Of a DNA stretch of 64,000 nt, positions 8,954 through 17,207 are shown in pieces. Source of the DNA: PALSA-1006 sp964571195 (GTDB lineage: Bacteria; Pseudomonadota; Gammaproteobacteria; Burkholderiales; Gallionellaceae); the NCBI GenBank assembly GCA_964571195.1, contig CAZNAD010000001.1:1-64000 (forward strand). Reading direction: 5' to 3'. Below the pieces are notes generated by a model. It was not told where the DNA came from and did no database searches. It saw nothing but the letters and a program-made list of their open reading frames with translations. Every line of letters begins with the position of its first letter. Position 1 is the first letter of the stretch. Made by a program: the position numbers and the translations under genes.

Positions 8954-9346
8954 TCACTTCTGCATAGTTAGAAATATTTTCTTCAGCTTCTCATCCAGTG
9001 TGGCCGCCGTGAACGGCTTGACCACGTAGCCGGAAGCGCCCGCTTGAGCGGCCTCGATGATGTTCTCGCGCTTGGCTTCCGCCGTGACCATCAACACCGG
9101 CAGGTGTTTGAGGGCGGCATCACCACGGATGTTGCGCAACAGGTCGATGCCGGTCATGTTCGGCATGTTCCAGTCCGAGACCACGAACTCGAAATTCCCT
9201 TCGGCGCGCAATTTATTGAGCGCATCCAAGCCGTCTTCCGCCTCGTGTATATTGGCAAAGCCCAGCTCCTTGAGCAGGTTGCGCACGATCCTCCGCATCG
9301 TCGAGAAGTCGTCCACCACCAGAATCTTCATGTTTGGGTCAGCCAC
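8954..9346 (-). CDS. cheY: Chemotaxis response regulator CheY (second copy, flagellar type)
   Basis: A 130-residue receiver very close to the enterobacterial CheY that binds FliM. Asp12/Asp13, the phospho-acceptor Asp58 in SDWNMPNMTG, Thr88, Tyr107 and Lys110 (GYVVKPF) are all present. The start is GTG at 9346, supported by a strong AGGAGG five bases upstream. It is followed at once by cheZ and then cheA. This makes it the likely motor-binding CheY of the pair in this window. Confidence 0.97.
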   Translation of the reverse strand: MADPNMKILVVDDFSTMRRIVRNLLKELGFANIHEAEDGLDALNKLRAEGNFEFVVSDWNMPNMTGIDLLRNIRGDAALKHLPVLMVTAEAKRENIIEAAQAGASGYVVKPFTAATLDEKLKKIFLTMQK

Positions 9347-9390
9347 AATATCCTCCTAATTGGAGAAGGGGGAAGAGGGAAGGGGGAAGA

Positions 9391-9430
9391 GTAAAACCTC
9401 CGTGTCCTTTGTTCGGAGAGCCGGTTTTAC
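9391..9430. repeat. Hairpin between cheV and cheY
   Basis: GTAAAACC (9391-9398) pairs with GGTTTTAC (9423-9430), with an inner CTCCG/CGGAG pair. It is flanked by purine-rich GGGGGAAGAG repeats on one side and CTTCTCCC repeats on the other, which could extend the stem. It may mark partial termination or attenuation ahead of cheY, but there is no clear U-run. Confidence 0.45.
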
Positions 9431-9466
9431 CCTTCTCCCTTCTCCCTTGTTCCCTTCCCGTATCCT

Positions 9467-10414
9467 TTACAACAGCGGCCTCAATGTCTCGGCCAGCATG
9501 ATTCCGTCGAATTTCGGTACGTAATAATCCACGCCCACCCGTTTGCCCATGGACCGGTTCGCTTCCGACGACAACGATGAATGCATCACCACCGGAATAT
9601 TGTCGAAACGCCGGTCAGACTTGATGTGCTGGGTGAGTACATAACCGTCCATCTCCGGCATCTCCGCATCCACCAGGATCACCTGGATCTGCTGGTGCAG
9701 ATCGAGCCCCGAGTTGCTGGCTGATTCAGCCAGGCCTTGCAGCCGTTGCCAGCCTTCGAGTCCGTTATGCGCCTGCACGTGTTTCACGCCCATCTTGTCT
9801 AACAGTTCCGCTATTTTCTTACGGGCGACCGCAGAGTCATCCACGAAAAAGACGGACTTTTCATGGCCTCCTTCGACTTTCTCCACCGAGCCGACCACAT
9901 CTTCACCGAAAGCGCTGGCCATGATCTGCTCGACATCCAGGATGGAAACGAGACTGCCGTTGGCGAGTTCGGTGATGGCGGTAATCAAGTGCGAGTTCCC
10001 GCTCACCATGCCTTCGGCGGCGCGAACCTTGTTCCAGTCCACGCGGATGATGCGGTCCACATCGCGCACCAGGAAACCCAGCACGTGGCGGCTGTATTCC
10101 GCCACCATCATCACGTGTTGTTCGTCCGGGTCGCCCAGCCCCATGAAGCGGGACAGGTTCAGCACCGGCATCACATGCCCGCGCAGGCTGACGATACCGT
10201 CCACGCCGTGCGGCATGTTGGGGGTCTTGGTGATGCGCACCCCACGGGTGACTTCTTTCACCTTGAACACGTTGATGCCGAACACTTCGTTCGAGCCGAT
10301 GGAGAACAGCAGGATCTCCATCTTGTTGGAGCCGGCCAGGTTGGTGCGCGCATCGACTGCGTCGAGCAAGCCGCCACCTTCATTTTGATTCGAGGTTAGT
10401 TCTGTGAATGACAT
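9467..10414 (-). CDS. cheV: Chemotaxis coupling protein CheV (CheW-REC fusion)
   Basis: A 315-residue fusion of an N-terminal CheW-like coupling domain (about 25-175) with a C-terminal receiver (about 188-315). The receiver shows VDDS, the phospho-acceptor in LVDAEMPEMDGY, and YVPKF. CheV links receptors to CheA, and its receiver can adjust coupling on phosphorylation. AGGAG lies 7 bases before the ATG. It lies 13 bases downstream of a second cheV, so the two form a tandem paralogous pair. No stand-alone cheW is visible, so these may provide coupling for this receptor block. Confidence 0.95.
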   Translation of the reverse strand: MSFTELTSNQNEGGGLLDAVDARTNLAGSNKMEILLFSIGSNEVFGINVFKVKEVTRGVRITKTPNMPHGVDGIVSLRGHVMPVLNLSRFMGLGDPDEQHVMMVAEYSRHVLGFLVRDVDRIIRVDWNKVRAAEGMVSGNSHLITAITELANGSLVSILDVEQIMASAFGEDVVGSVEKVEGGHEKSVFFVDDSAVARKKIAELLDKMGVKHVQAHNGLEGWQRLQGLAESASNSGLDLHQQIQVILVDAEMPEMDGYVLTQHIKSDRRFDNIPVVMHSSLSSEANRSMGKRVGVDYYVPKFDGIMLAETLRPLL

Positions 10415-10427
10415 GATCGGCTCCTAA

Positions 10428-11372
10428 TCAAGTAAGCAGACGGGCAAGTGTCTGCGCCAGTTTCTGGGGTTCGAACTTCGGCACGTATTCGTCCACGCCG
10501 ACCGCTTTGCCCAGTTGCTGGTTGGATTCACTGGACAAAGACGAGTGCATCAGCACCGGGATGTTGGCGAAACGCCGGTCTTCTTTGATTTTGCGTGTCA
10601 GCATGTAACCGTCCATCTCCGGCATCTCCACATCGGTGAGGATGACCTGGATCATGTCGGTGACCGGGATGTGGGATGCTTCGGCATAGTCGGCGATCTT
10701 TTTCAGTTCCATCCAGGCGCGGCTGCCGTTGACGGCGGAGATGTATTTGACGTTCATCGCATCCAGCGTCTTTTCGATCTGTTTGCGCGCCACGGAAGAG
10801 TCGTCGGCGAAAAACACGGTGCGATTCGACACGTTGAGCGGCTGCACACTCTTGGCGATCAGATCGTCGTCGCCGAAATGGCCGGTCTCGGACAATACTT
10901 TTTCCACGTCCATCATCATCACCAGACGCTTGTCCGGCAGCTCGGTGACCGCAGTGACCAGACCGCCGGTCTGGGAATTAAGCATCTCGGGTGGCACGCG
11001 CATCGACGACCAGTCCAGACGCAGGATGGTATCCACCGCTTCGACCAGAAAGCCTTGGGTATGGCCGTTATATTCAGTCACGATCATGATGGAAGGCTTC
11101 AGATCGGTCTGTACGCCGACGTATTTGGCGAGATCGATGACCGGCACCAGCGAGCCACGCAGGCTTACCATGCCTTCGACTGCATTAGGCATGTCGGGTG
11201 ACTGGGTGATTTCCGGTACCCGCATCACTTCGCGCACCTTGAATACGTTGATCCCGTAGGTCTCGCGTCGGCCACTACGGTTATCCAATCCCAGCGTGAA
11301 CATCAGGATCTCCAGCTTGTTATTTCCCGCCAGCTTGGTACGCGCATCGATATTTCTCAATAAATCGGACAT
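10428..11372 (-). CDS. cheV: Chemotaxis coupling protein CheV (tandem paralogue)
   Basis: A 314-residue CheW-receiver fusion, colinear with the neighbouring CheV. It carries ADDSSVARKQIE, the phospho-acceptor in LTDVEMPEMDGY, and EYVPKF. I place the start at 11372 (MSDLLRNID) because GGAGG at 11378-11382 is five bases from it. The alternative ATG at 11375 is too close to that site, and a further upstream in-frame start at 11435 has no support. The CheW domain contains an insertion (LDNRSGRRETYG) missing from the other copy, so the pair may couple different receptors. Confidence 0.94.
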   Translation of the reverse strand: MSDLLRNIDARTKLAGNNKLEILMFTLGLDNRSGRRETYGINVFKVREVMRVPEITQSPDMPNAVEGMVSLRGSLVPVIDLAKYVGVQTDLKPSIMIVTEYNGHTQGFLVEAVDTILRLDWSSMRVPPEMLNSQTGGLVTAVTELPDKRLVMMMDVEKVLSETGHFGDDDLIAKSVQPLNVSNRTVFFADDSSVARKQIEKTLDAMNVKYISAVNGSRAWMELKKIADYAEASHIPVTDMIQVILTDVEMPEMDGYMLTRKIKEDRRFANIPVLMHSSLSSESNQQLGKAVGVDEYVPKFEPQKLAQTLARLLT

Positions 11373-11400
11373 CATGCCCTCCACTAATTTTTTGGATTTC

Positions 11401-11412
11401 GGGACTAGTCCC
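11401..11412. repeat. 12-bp perfect palindrome upstream of cheV
   Basis: GGGACTAGTCCC sits 29 bases upstream of the cheV start, within the 118-base gap that separates it from the Aer-like receptor. It may be an operator or a chance palindrome; a similar GGGGCTAGTCCCC lies near 33109. Confidence 0.3.
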
Positions 11413-11490
11413 CCAAATCCACACTGCATCCACAATCAAATTAAACAAACAATCTCAGTTTTACCAGCCGAAAATCTTCAATCCCAAGCC

Positions 11491-13614
11491 CTAGATTTTA
11501 AATCGCTCCGAAGATGACCTCAGTTGCTGCGACAAGGCTTCCAGCATCACGATGCTTTCGCGGGTGGCTGCCACCGCGACATGGTTTTTCTCCGCCATCT
11601 GGGCGATGCCTTCGATGTGGTTGGCGATCATGTCGGTCGCCACTTTCTGTTCCTGCACCGCATGTACGATATCTCCCACTCCCGTGGTTGCGCGATCTAC
11701 TGCGTCTCCGGCCTGCAACATCAGGCTGGAAACCTGCTGCACGTTCTTCTGTGTGGACTGGATCGAACGCACTCCTTGCTCGATGGTCGTTTCCACCTGG
11801 CCGGACTGGGTGTCCAGCTCGCGGGTGATGCGGTCGATCTCGTTGGCCGATTGTGCCGATTTCTCCGCCAGCTTGCGTACCTCGTCCGCCACCACCGCGA
11901 AACCGCGCCCCTGTTCACCGGCACGCGCCGCTTCGATGGCGGCGTTCAGTGCCAGCAGATTGGTCTGGTCGGCGATGTCTTTCACTTGTTGTGTCATACC
12001 GGTGATGGTGTGGGCGCGCTCGATGAATTCGTGTACCGACTGCTCCACCTGGCGCATCACTTGTTCGATGCTGTTGATCTCGGCCACCATGGCATCGGCA
12101 TTGCGATTGCCTTCACGGGTCAGGTCGGCACTTTCTTTGGCCTGACGCCCTACCTCGGTCGCATTGTCGGCGACCATGCCTATGCTGACGGTCACTTCTT
12201 CCACGGCGGCGGCGGTTGATGCCGCAGACTCGTTCTGAGTGCGGGAGCTTTGATTGACCTCATCGGCTGAACCGGCCAGCATTCTGGCAGCAGTCTGCAT
12301 TTCGATGGAACCATGTTTGACATCGTATATGCTGGCACCGACATTGATCATCAACTGGTCGAACGCTTTGGCGATCTCGGCGATCTCGTCGCGGCCTTTT
12401 GATTGCGGGGCGCGCAGTGTCAGATCGCCGTTCGCCACCGCTTTTGCCATGACATCACGCAGATCGCGCGCGGTCTTGGTCACATTGCGGATCAGACGCT
12501 GGCTGTAGATCAGCATGATGGCCATACTGGAGATGATGGAGATGAACAGCAGACGTGTGGAATTACCAGCCTCCTCCGAGATCATTTTCGAAGCATTCTG
12601 GATGCCCGTGTATTCATGTTCCGCCTGTGCCTGTACCTTGGTGTTCAGCTCTTCCATCAGCGGATTCACTTTTTTCAACAACAACCGTTCTGCTTCCTCA
12701 TAACGGCCATCTCCCAATGCGGCACGTGCCGGTAATGCGGCCTCATCGCGATAATTCACGATGGCGGTCTGCAATGCCGCAAGTCGTTGTTTGCCAGCTT
12801 CGGAACGTACTCCGTTGCCATATTCATCAAGGTGTTCTTGCACCTCTTTCATGTTGAGGTCCAGCGCTTCCAAATGTCGGCTGATGCCGTGATCGTGCAT
12901 CTCGGCGACGCGACCGTTCGGGTCGTGTTGCAACGCCAGCAAGATCTGGGTGCGGGTGTTGCTGGCGTGTTCGCCGATCTTGTAGATGTCTACCGCCAGC
13001 GGAACCCGGCGGTGGGCGACGTCGGCGAATTCTTCATCGGCATGTTTCAGCGCCAGATAGCCCTGCCCGCCATCGAATACCAGTGCGGTCAATAACACGC
13101 CGAAAGCCAGCCACAGACGTGGCCCCAGGCGCTCAGGAATGTATCGGGTCCACCAGTGGCGACGTTTGCGTGCCTGACCTTTGTGGATCTCCAGATTGCC
13201 TTGGCGACCTTCGCGGAATTTGCGATAAAGCGTTTCGGCGGCTTGGACATCGGCACGTGCCGGTTTGGTGCGTACCGAGATGTAGCCCACACATTGGCCG
13301 TTCTCCATGACCGGGCTGGCATCCGCCACGACCCAGTAATAACTGCCGTCTTTGCGGCGGTTCTTGACCAGGCCGTGCCAAGGCTCACCACTTTTCAGCG
13401 TGGCCCACAGGTCGGCGAACGCTTCCACCGGCATATCGGGGTGGCGCAGGATATTGTGCGGTTGCCCCATGACCTCTTCCGGCGCATACCCGCTGGCAGT
13501 GATGAAATCTTTATTGCAGAACGTGATGATGCCGCGCGTGTCGGTGCGTGACACGATGAACACGCCATCCGGCAACGAATATTCCACATTGCTTACGGGT
13601 TGATTGTTTCTCAC
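11491..13614 (-). CDS. Aer-like chemoreceptor: N-terminal PAS plus periplasmic helical domain
   Basis: A 707-residue energy-taxis type receptor. Residues 1-120 are an Aer-type PAS domain, with typical segments ITFCNKDFI, NILRHPDMP and WHGLVKNRRKDGSYYWV; in Aer this fold binds FAD. Unlike classical Aer, which has only a membrane hairpin, two helices (about 166-182 and 352-370) enclose about 170 residues resembling a 4HB periplasmic domain. HAMP and a full signalling hairpin (QTNLLALNAAIEAARAGEQG) follow. The protein may combine an internal redox input with an external one. It has no C-terminal xWxxF tether. It lies between cheV and other receptors in one direction. Confidence 0.93.
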   Translation of the reverse strand: MRNNQPVSNVEYSLPDGVFIVSRTDTRGIITFCNKDFITASGYAPEEVMGQPHNILRHPDMPVEAFADLWATLKSGEPWHGLVKNRRKDGSYYWVVADASPVMENGQCVGYISVRTKPARADVQAAETLYRKFREGRQGNLEIHKGQARKRRHWWTRYIPERLGPRLWLAFGVLLTALVFDGGQGYLALKHADEEFADVAHRRVPLAVDIYKIGEHASNTRTQILLALQHDPNGRVAEMHDHGISRHLEALDLNMKEVQEHLDEYGNGVRSEAGKQRLAALQTAIVNYRDEAALPARAALGDGRYEEAERLLLKKVNPLMEELNTKVQAQAEHEYTGIQNASKMISEEAGNSTRLLFISIISSMAIMLIYSQRLIRNVTKTARDLRDVMAKAVANGDLTLRAPQSKGRDEIAEIAKAFDQLMINVGASIYDVKHGSIEMQTAARMLAGSADEVNQSSRTQNESAASTAAAVEEVTVSIGMVADNATEVGRQAKESADLTREGNRNADAMVAEINSIEQVMRQVEQSVHEFIERAHTITGMTQQVKDIADQTNLLALNAAIEAARAGEQGRGFAVVADEVRKLAEKSAQSANEIDRITRELDTQSGQVETTIEQGVRSIQSTQKNVQQVSSLMLQAGDAVDRATTGVGDIVHAVQEQKVATDMIANHIEGIAQMAEKNHVAVAATRESIVMLEALSQQLRSSSERFKI

Positions 13615-13671
13615 GATGCGCTCTCCTCGGTGTTACTTATATTTATTTTCTAATCTCTTCTATCGTGCCAG

Positions 13672-15300
13672 TTAAACCTTGAATTTGCTCACCGCATTTT
13701 GCAGATCGCGTGCCAATTCACCCAATTGCACGATACCTTGTTCCGACTGGGCAATGGCGGCATGGTTCTCTTCGGCCATCTGCGCGATGCTTTCGACATG
13801 GCGTGCGATCTCGTTGCTGGCCAGGCTCTGTTCGGATACGGATGCGGCGATATCACTCACCCCGGCGCTGGATTTTTCCACGGCATTGCCAGCTTCTTCC
13901 AGCACGACAGACACTTCATCCACGTGACGCTGGGTCGATTGCAGGGAATGCAGTCCATCCTGTACCGATTTTTCAACCGAGCTGGACTGTTGTTCCAGCG
14001 ATTGGGTGATGCGGTCGATCTCACCGGCGGATTGGGCAGATTTCTCGGCCAGTTTGCGTACTTCATCGGCGACCACGGCAAAGCCGCGTCCTTGTTCGCC
14101 AGCACGAGCCGCTTCGATGGCAGCGTTCAAAGCCAGCAAGTTGGTCTGGTCTGCGATATCTTTGACCTGTTGCGTCATGCTGGCGATGGTGCGCGCACTG
14201 GTGATGAATTCGTTGACCGAGCTGGCGATCTGGTTGACGGTGGCCTCGATCTGCCCCACGTCTTTGATCATTTCGCTGGTACTGTGATTGCCGGCACGGG
14301 TCTTTTCCAGGCTTTGGTCGGAAAGTTTGCGCACCTCGTTGGTGTTTTCCGACACCGAGGTGATGCTGACGGTCATCTCTTCCACTGCGGCTGCGGTCGA
14401 TGCGGCCGCTTCGCTTTGTGCTTGTGAACCCTGAGTGATCTGGGTGGAGGAGGTTGACAGCTGGGTGGCCGTGTCGATCACGCTGTCCGCGCTGCGGTGG
14501 ACGTGGTCGATGACTTTTCTGAAGCTATCCAGCAGCGAATTGTAAGCGAGTGCAGACTGGGCGATCTCATCCGTGCCGTGCACCGGGACGCGGCGGGTAA
14601 GGTCGCCATCGCTTGCGGTACGGGTCATCGCATCGCGCATGTCGCCGGTGGAGCGGGATATACCGGCAATGATGGAATAGCCCAGAACGCCACCCAGTGC
14701 CGCACCAGCCAACATCAGCGTGATCGAAATCATGCGCATATTTTTATAGTTAGTCTCAGCCGCTTCGAAAGTCTCTTTAGCCTCGGCCGTCTGCATCTCG
14801 ATCAGGGCGTCTAGGGCTTCTTTCATCGGGCCGTACAGCGGTTGAAGATGTTGCACTTGAATGCGTTTGACCTCGTCGAGATTGCCGGCCCGCATCGCCG
14901 CTTCAGCAGGTTTTAGCCCCTCTTCTACAAAACGTTTGCGGGCGGCGGCGAATTTATCCACCAGAATCTTGTCATTTTCGGTCAGCGGCGTGGTCAGATA
15001 GTCGTCCCATATTTTTTGAATGGCAGCCCGGTTCTCTTCGATCTCCTTGATGTCTTCGGCGATGCGTTCCGGCTGTATCAGCGCATTGGCGACGGCAATA
15101 CGGTTGCGCAGATTCTTCCGGGCGATGTCGTTTAAGTGCGCTGTCGGAAGCAGGTTATTTTCGTACATGTCGGACATCCCGGCATCAGCGTGACCGGTGG
15201 CATACATCCCCAGGCTTCCGATCACGATAGATAGTGTCAGCAGCAATACGACCAGCATGATCAAGCGCATTTTGATTGTCAGATTACCCAGCATCGTCAT
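13672..15300 (-). CDS. Tar-like methyl-accepting chemotaxis protein (4HB sensor)
   Basis: A 542-residue receptor. The first helix spans about 10-32, a four-helix-bundle type periplasmic domain about 35-190, the second helix about 194-215, then HAMP and a signalling hairpin with QTNLLALNAAIEAARAGEQGRG. The tail ends SKFKV, so there is no CheR tether. The ligand cannot be inferred. AGGAGAATG gives a close ribosome site at the start. The upstream gap of 215 bases contains a weak FliA-like arrangement read on the minus strand (GAAAGTGG, 10 bases, ACTGATAA). Confidence 0.93.
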   Translation of the reverse strand: MTMLGNLTIKMRLIMLVVLLLTLSIVIGSLGMYATGHADAGMSDMYENNLLPTAHLNDIARKNLRNRIAVANALIQPERIAEDIKEIEENRAAIQKIWDDYLTTPLTENDKILVDKFAAARKRFVEEGLKPAEAAMRAGNLDEVKRIQVQHLQPLYGPMKEALDALIEMQTAEAKETFEAAETNYKNMRMISITLMLAGAALGGVLGYSIIAGISRSTGDMRDAMTRTASDGDLTRRVPVHGTDEIAQSALAYNSLLDSFRKVIDHVHRSADSVIDTATQLSTSSTQITQGSQAQSEAAASTAAAVEEMTVSITSVSENTNEVRKLSDQSLEKTRAGNHSTSEMIKDVGQIEATVNQIASSVNEFITSARTIASMTQQVKDIADQTNLLALNAAIEAARAGEQGRGFAVVADEVRKLAEKSAQSAGEIDRITQSLEQQSSSVEKSVQDGLHSLQSTQRHVDEVSVVLEEAGNAVEKSSAGVSDIAASVSEQSLASNEIARHVESIAQMAEENHAAIAQSEQGIVQLGELARDLQNAVSKFKV

Positions 15301-15515
15301 TCTCCTATTCTCTTTTTCGGATGAGGTATAGAGCTCCTTACCTCACACTCTGTTACAGTTTCTTCACTATCTATCCTTGGCCCTTCTGGTTAGGACATGA
15401 ATCGTGTTGCTATCTGGAATTCGCTCTGTATCGACTTTAATCCAGTCGGCTGGTTGCTTATCAGTCAAACAACCGCCACTTTCCCCATCATTTCATTCTT
15501 CTTTGTCCTGCGGGG

Positions 15516-17138
15516 TCAGACCTTGAATCGCCCCACGCTTTCTTTTAATGCCGTTGCCAGTTGCTCCATTTCTTGTACGGACTGCACGGTCTGTTGCACT
15601 GCGGCATTGTTACCTTCGGCCATGTCGGCGATGTTTTCCACGTTGCGCGCGATTTCCTGACTGGCGCGTTTCTGTTCGTTCACTGAGCTCGTGATGTTGT
15701 CCACGCCGGCATTGACACCGGTCACCGATTCGTTGGCCTGAACCAGAACGCTGGCAACACTGTCGATATGGGCCTGGCTGGTGCGCAGCGATTGCAGGCC
15801 ACTCTGGACGCTCTGTTCAACCTGCTGGCTTTGCTCTCCCAGCGCTTTGGTCACGACATCAATCTGGGTGGCGGATTGGGCGGATTTCTCGGCCAGCTTG
15901 CGCACTTCGTCTGCCACCACGGCGAAGCCGCGTCCCTGTTCGCCGGCACGTGCCGCTTCGATGGCAGCATTCAAGGCCAGCAGGTTGGTCTGTTCGGCGA
16001 TGTCGCGTACCTGTTGCGTCATGCTGGTGATGCTTTGCGAGCTTTTGACGAACGCTTCTACCGATTCGGCCATTTGTGTGACCGCAGTTTCCACGCGATT
16101 GATCTCTCCTATCATTTGTTGCAGGTTCTGTTGCCCGCTGTTGGCGCGAGTCAGGCTTTCCTGCGAAAGGTGCGCCACGCCGTTGGTGGCCTCTGCGACA
16201 GTGGCGATGCTGAGGCTCATTTCTTCGACTGCGCTGGCGGTGTTGGTGGCGGCGTCACTTTGCTGTTGGGAGTTGGCAGCGACCTGATTCGCATTCTGCG
16301 AGAGTTGTCCTGCGGAGTAGCTGACGCGGTCGGCATGGCTATGAACTTCGCGCACGATCTGCTGGAAATTTTCCACCAGGGCGTTGAACGCCCCGGCGAT
16401 ACGACCGATTTCGTCGCCGCTGCTTACCGGGGCGCGCTTGGAAAGGTCGCCATTCGCTTTGATGAGCAGTATGGTTTGTTCCAACTGGTGTGCCGGTTCG
16501 GTGACATTGCGGATCAGTGCGCCGATGAGGAAGAAGAGCAGTATTTGCAGGCCAAGTTGCCCTCCCCATAACAGGGTATTCAGTTTGTCCAAGGCTTGTT
16601 GCTCCTGCTCCAGGTCTAGCGTCAGGCTGATCGCGCCAGTCACAGTGCCTTCAGGTACTACGTGGCACTGTAAACAGTTGGTGCCGTGGAAATTCTGTCC
16701 GGCGGGTATAGGGACAACGACACGTACGCTGTGTGTGTCGTTGTTGCTATAGCGTGTCTGTAGCGTGTTGCTGCTGATGGCAGCCTGATCCAGTTCATCG
16801 CCTTTGTTTTCTTCCGCCAAGCCCGCGCCGAAAGCTTCGATGGTCGATTTTGAGCGAACCAGGTGGAAATCCCGTACGCCGTCCTGGGAATTCATTTTTT
16901 TCAGGAACGTGGCGCGTGTGGTGGTGTCACTGATGCTGCCATTCAGCATCATGCCGTTGAGCGCGAGGAACGATTGCATGGCGCTGCTCTGGGCATTCTG
17001 TGCCGCGCTAAGGATCATGCGCTGCTCGAACTGAGACATCACCCACATCTGCGCGCAGGTGAGTACTGCCAGCAACGCGAGTTGCGTGGGGATTTGCAGT
17101 TTGTTGCGTAACGCGAGTCCGTGCCACCATGTTTTCAT
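15516..17138 (-). CDS. Chemoreceptor with periplasmic CxxCH haem c motif (copy A)
   Basis: A 540-residue receptor. The first helix is about 15-33, the second about 190-210, and the periplasmic domain between them (about 155 residues) carries CLQCH at 155-159 in NFHGTNCLQCHVVPEGTV. CxxCH is the covalent attachment site for c-type haem, and the location is the correct one for cytochrome c maturation. HAMP and a standard signalling hairpin follow; the tail is GRFKV. Haem c sensor domains in chemoreceptors are known from Geobacter, and Tll0287-like domains also carry CxxCH. Which of these folds applies here needs structure prediction. AAAGGAG precedes the ATG. It lies 69 bases downstream of its paralogue at 17208-18833. 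Likely input: redox potential or a small haem ligand. Confidence 0.92.
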   Translation of the reverse strand: MKTWWHGLALRNKLQIPTQLALLAVLTCAQMWVMSQFEQRMILSAAQNAQSSAMQSFLALNGMMLNGSISDTTTRATFLKKMNSQDGVRDFHLVRSKSTIEAFGAGLAEENKGDELDQAAISSNTLQTRYSNNDTHSVRVVVPIPAGQNFHGTNCLQCHVVPEGTVTGAISLTLDLEQEQQALDKLNTLLWGGQLGLQILLFFLIGALIRNVTEPAHQLEQTILLIKANGDLSKRAPVSSGDEIGRIAGAFNALVENFQQIVREVHSHADRVSYSAGQLSQNANQVAANSQQQSDAATNTASAVEEMSLSIATVAEATNGVAHLSQESLTRANSGQQNLQQMIGEINRVETAVTQMAESVEAFVKSSQSITSMTQQVRDIAEQTNLLALNAAIEAARAGEQGRGFAVVADEVRKLAEKSAQSATQIDVVTKALGEQSQQVEQSVQSGLQSLRTSQAHIDSVASVLVQANESVTGVNAGVDNITSSVNEQKRASQEIARNVENIADMAEGNNAAVQQTVQSVQEMEQLATALKESVGRFKV

Positions 17139-17207
17139 TTCGTTGCTCCTTTCGGGCTATTGAACGGGTCGGGTAGTTTTCCCGTCCGGCTCGACAAGCC
17201 CGGCTGC

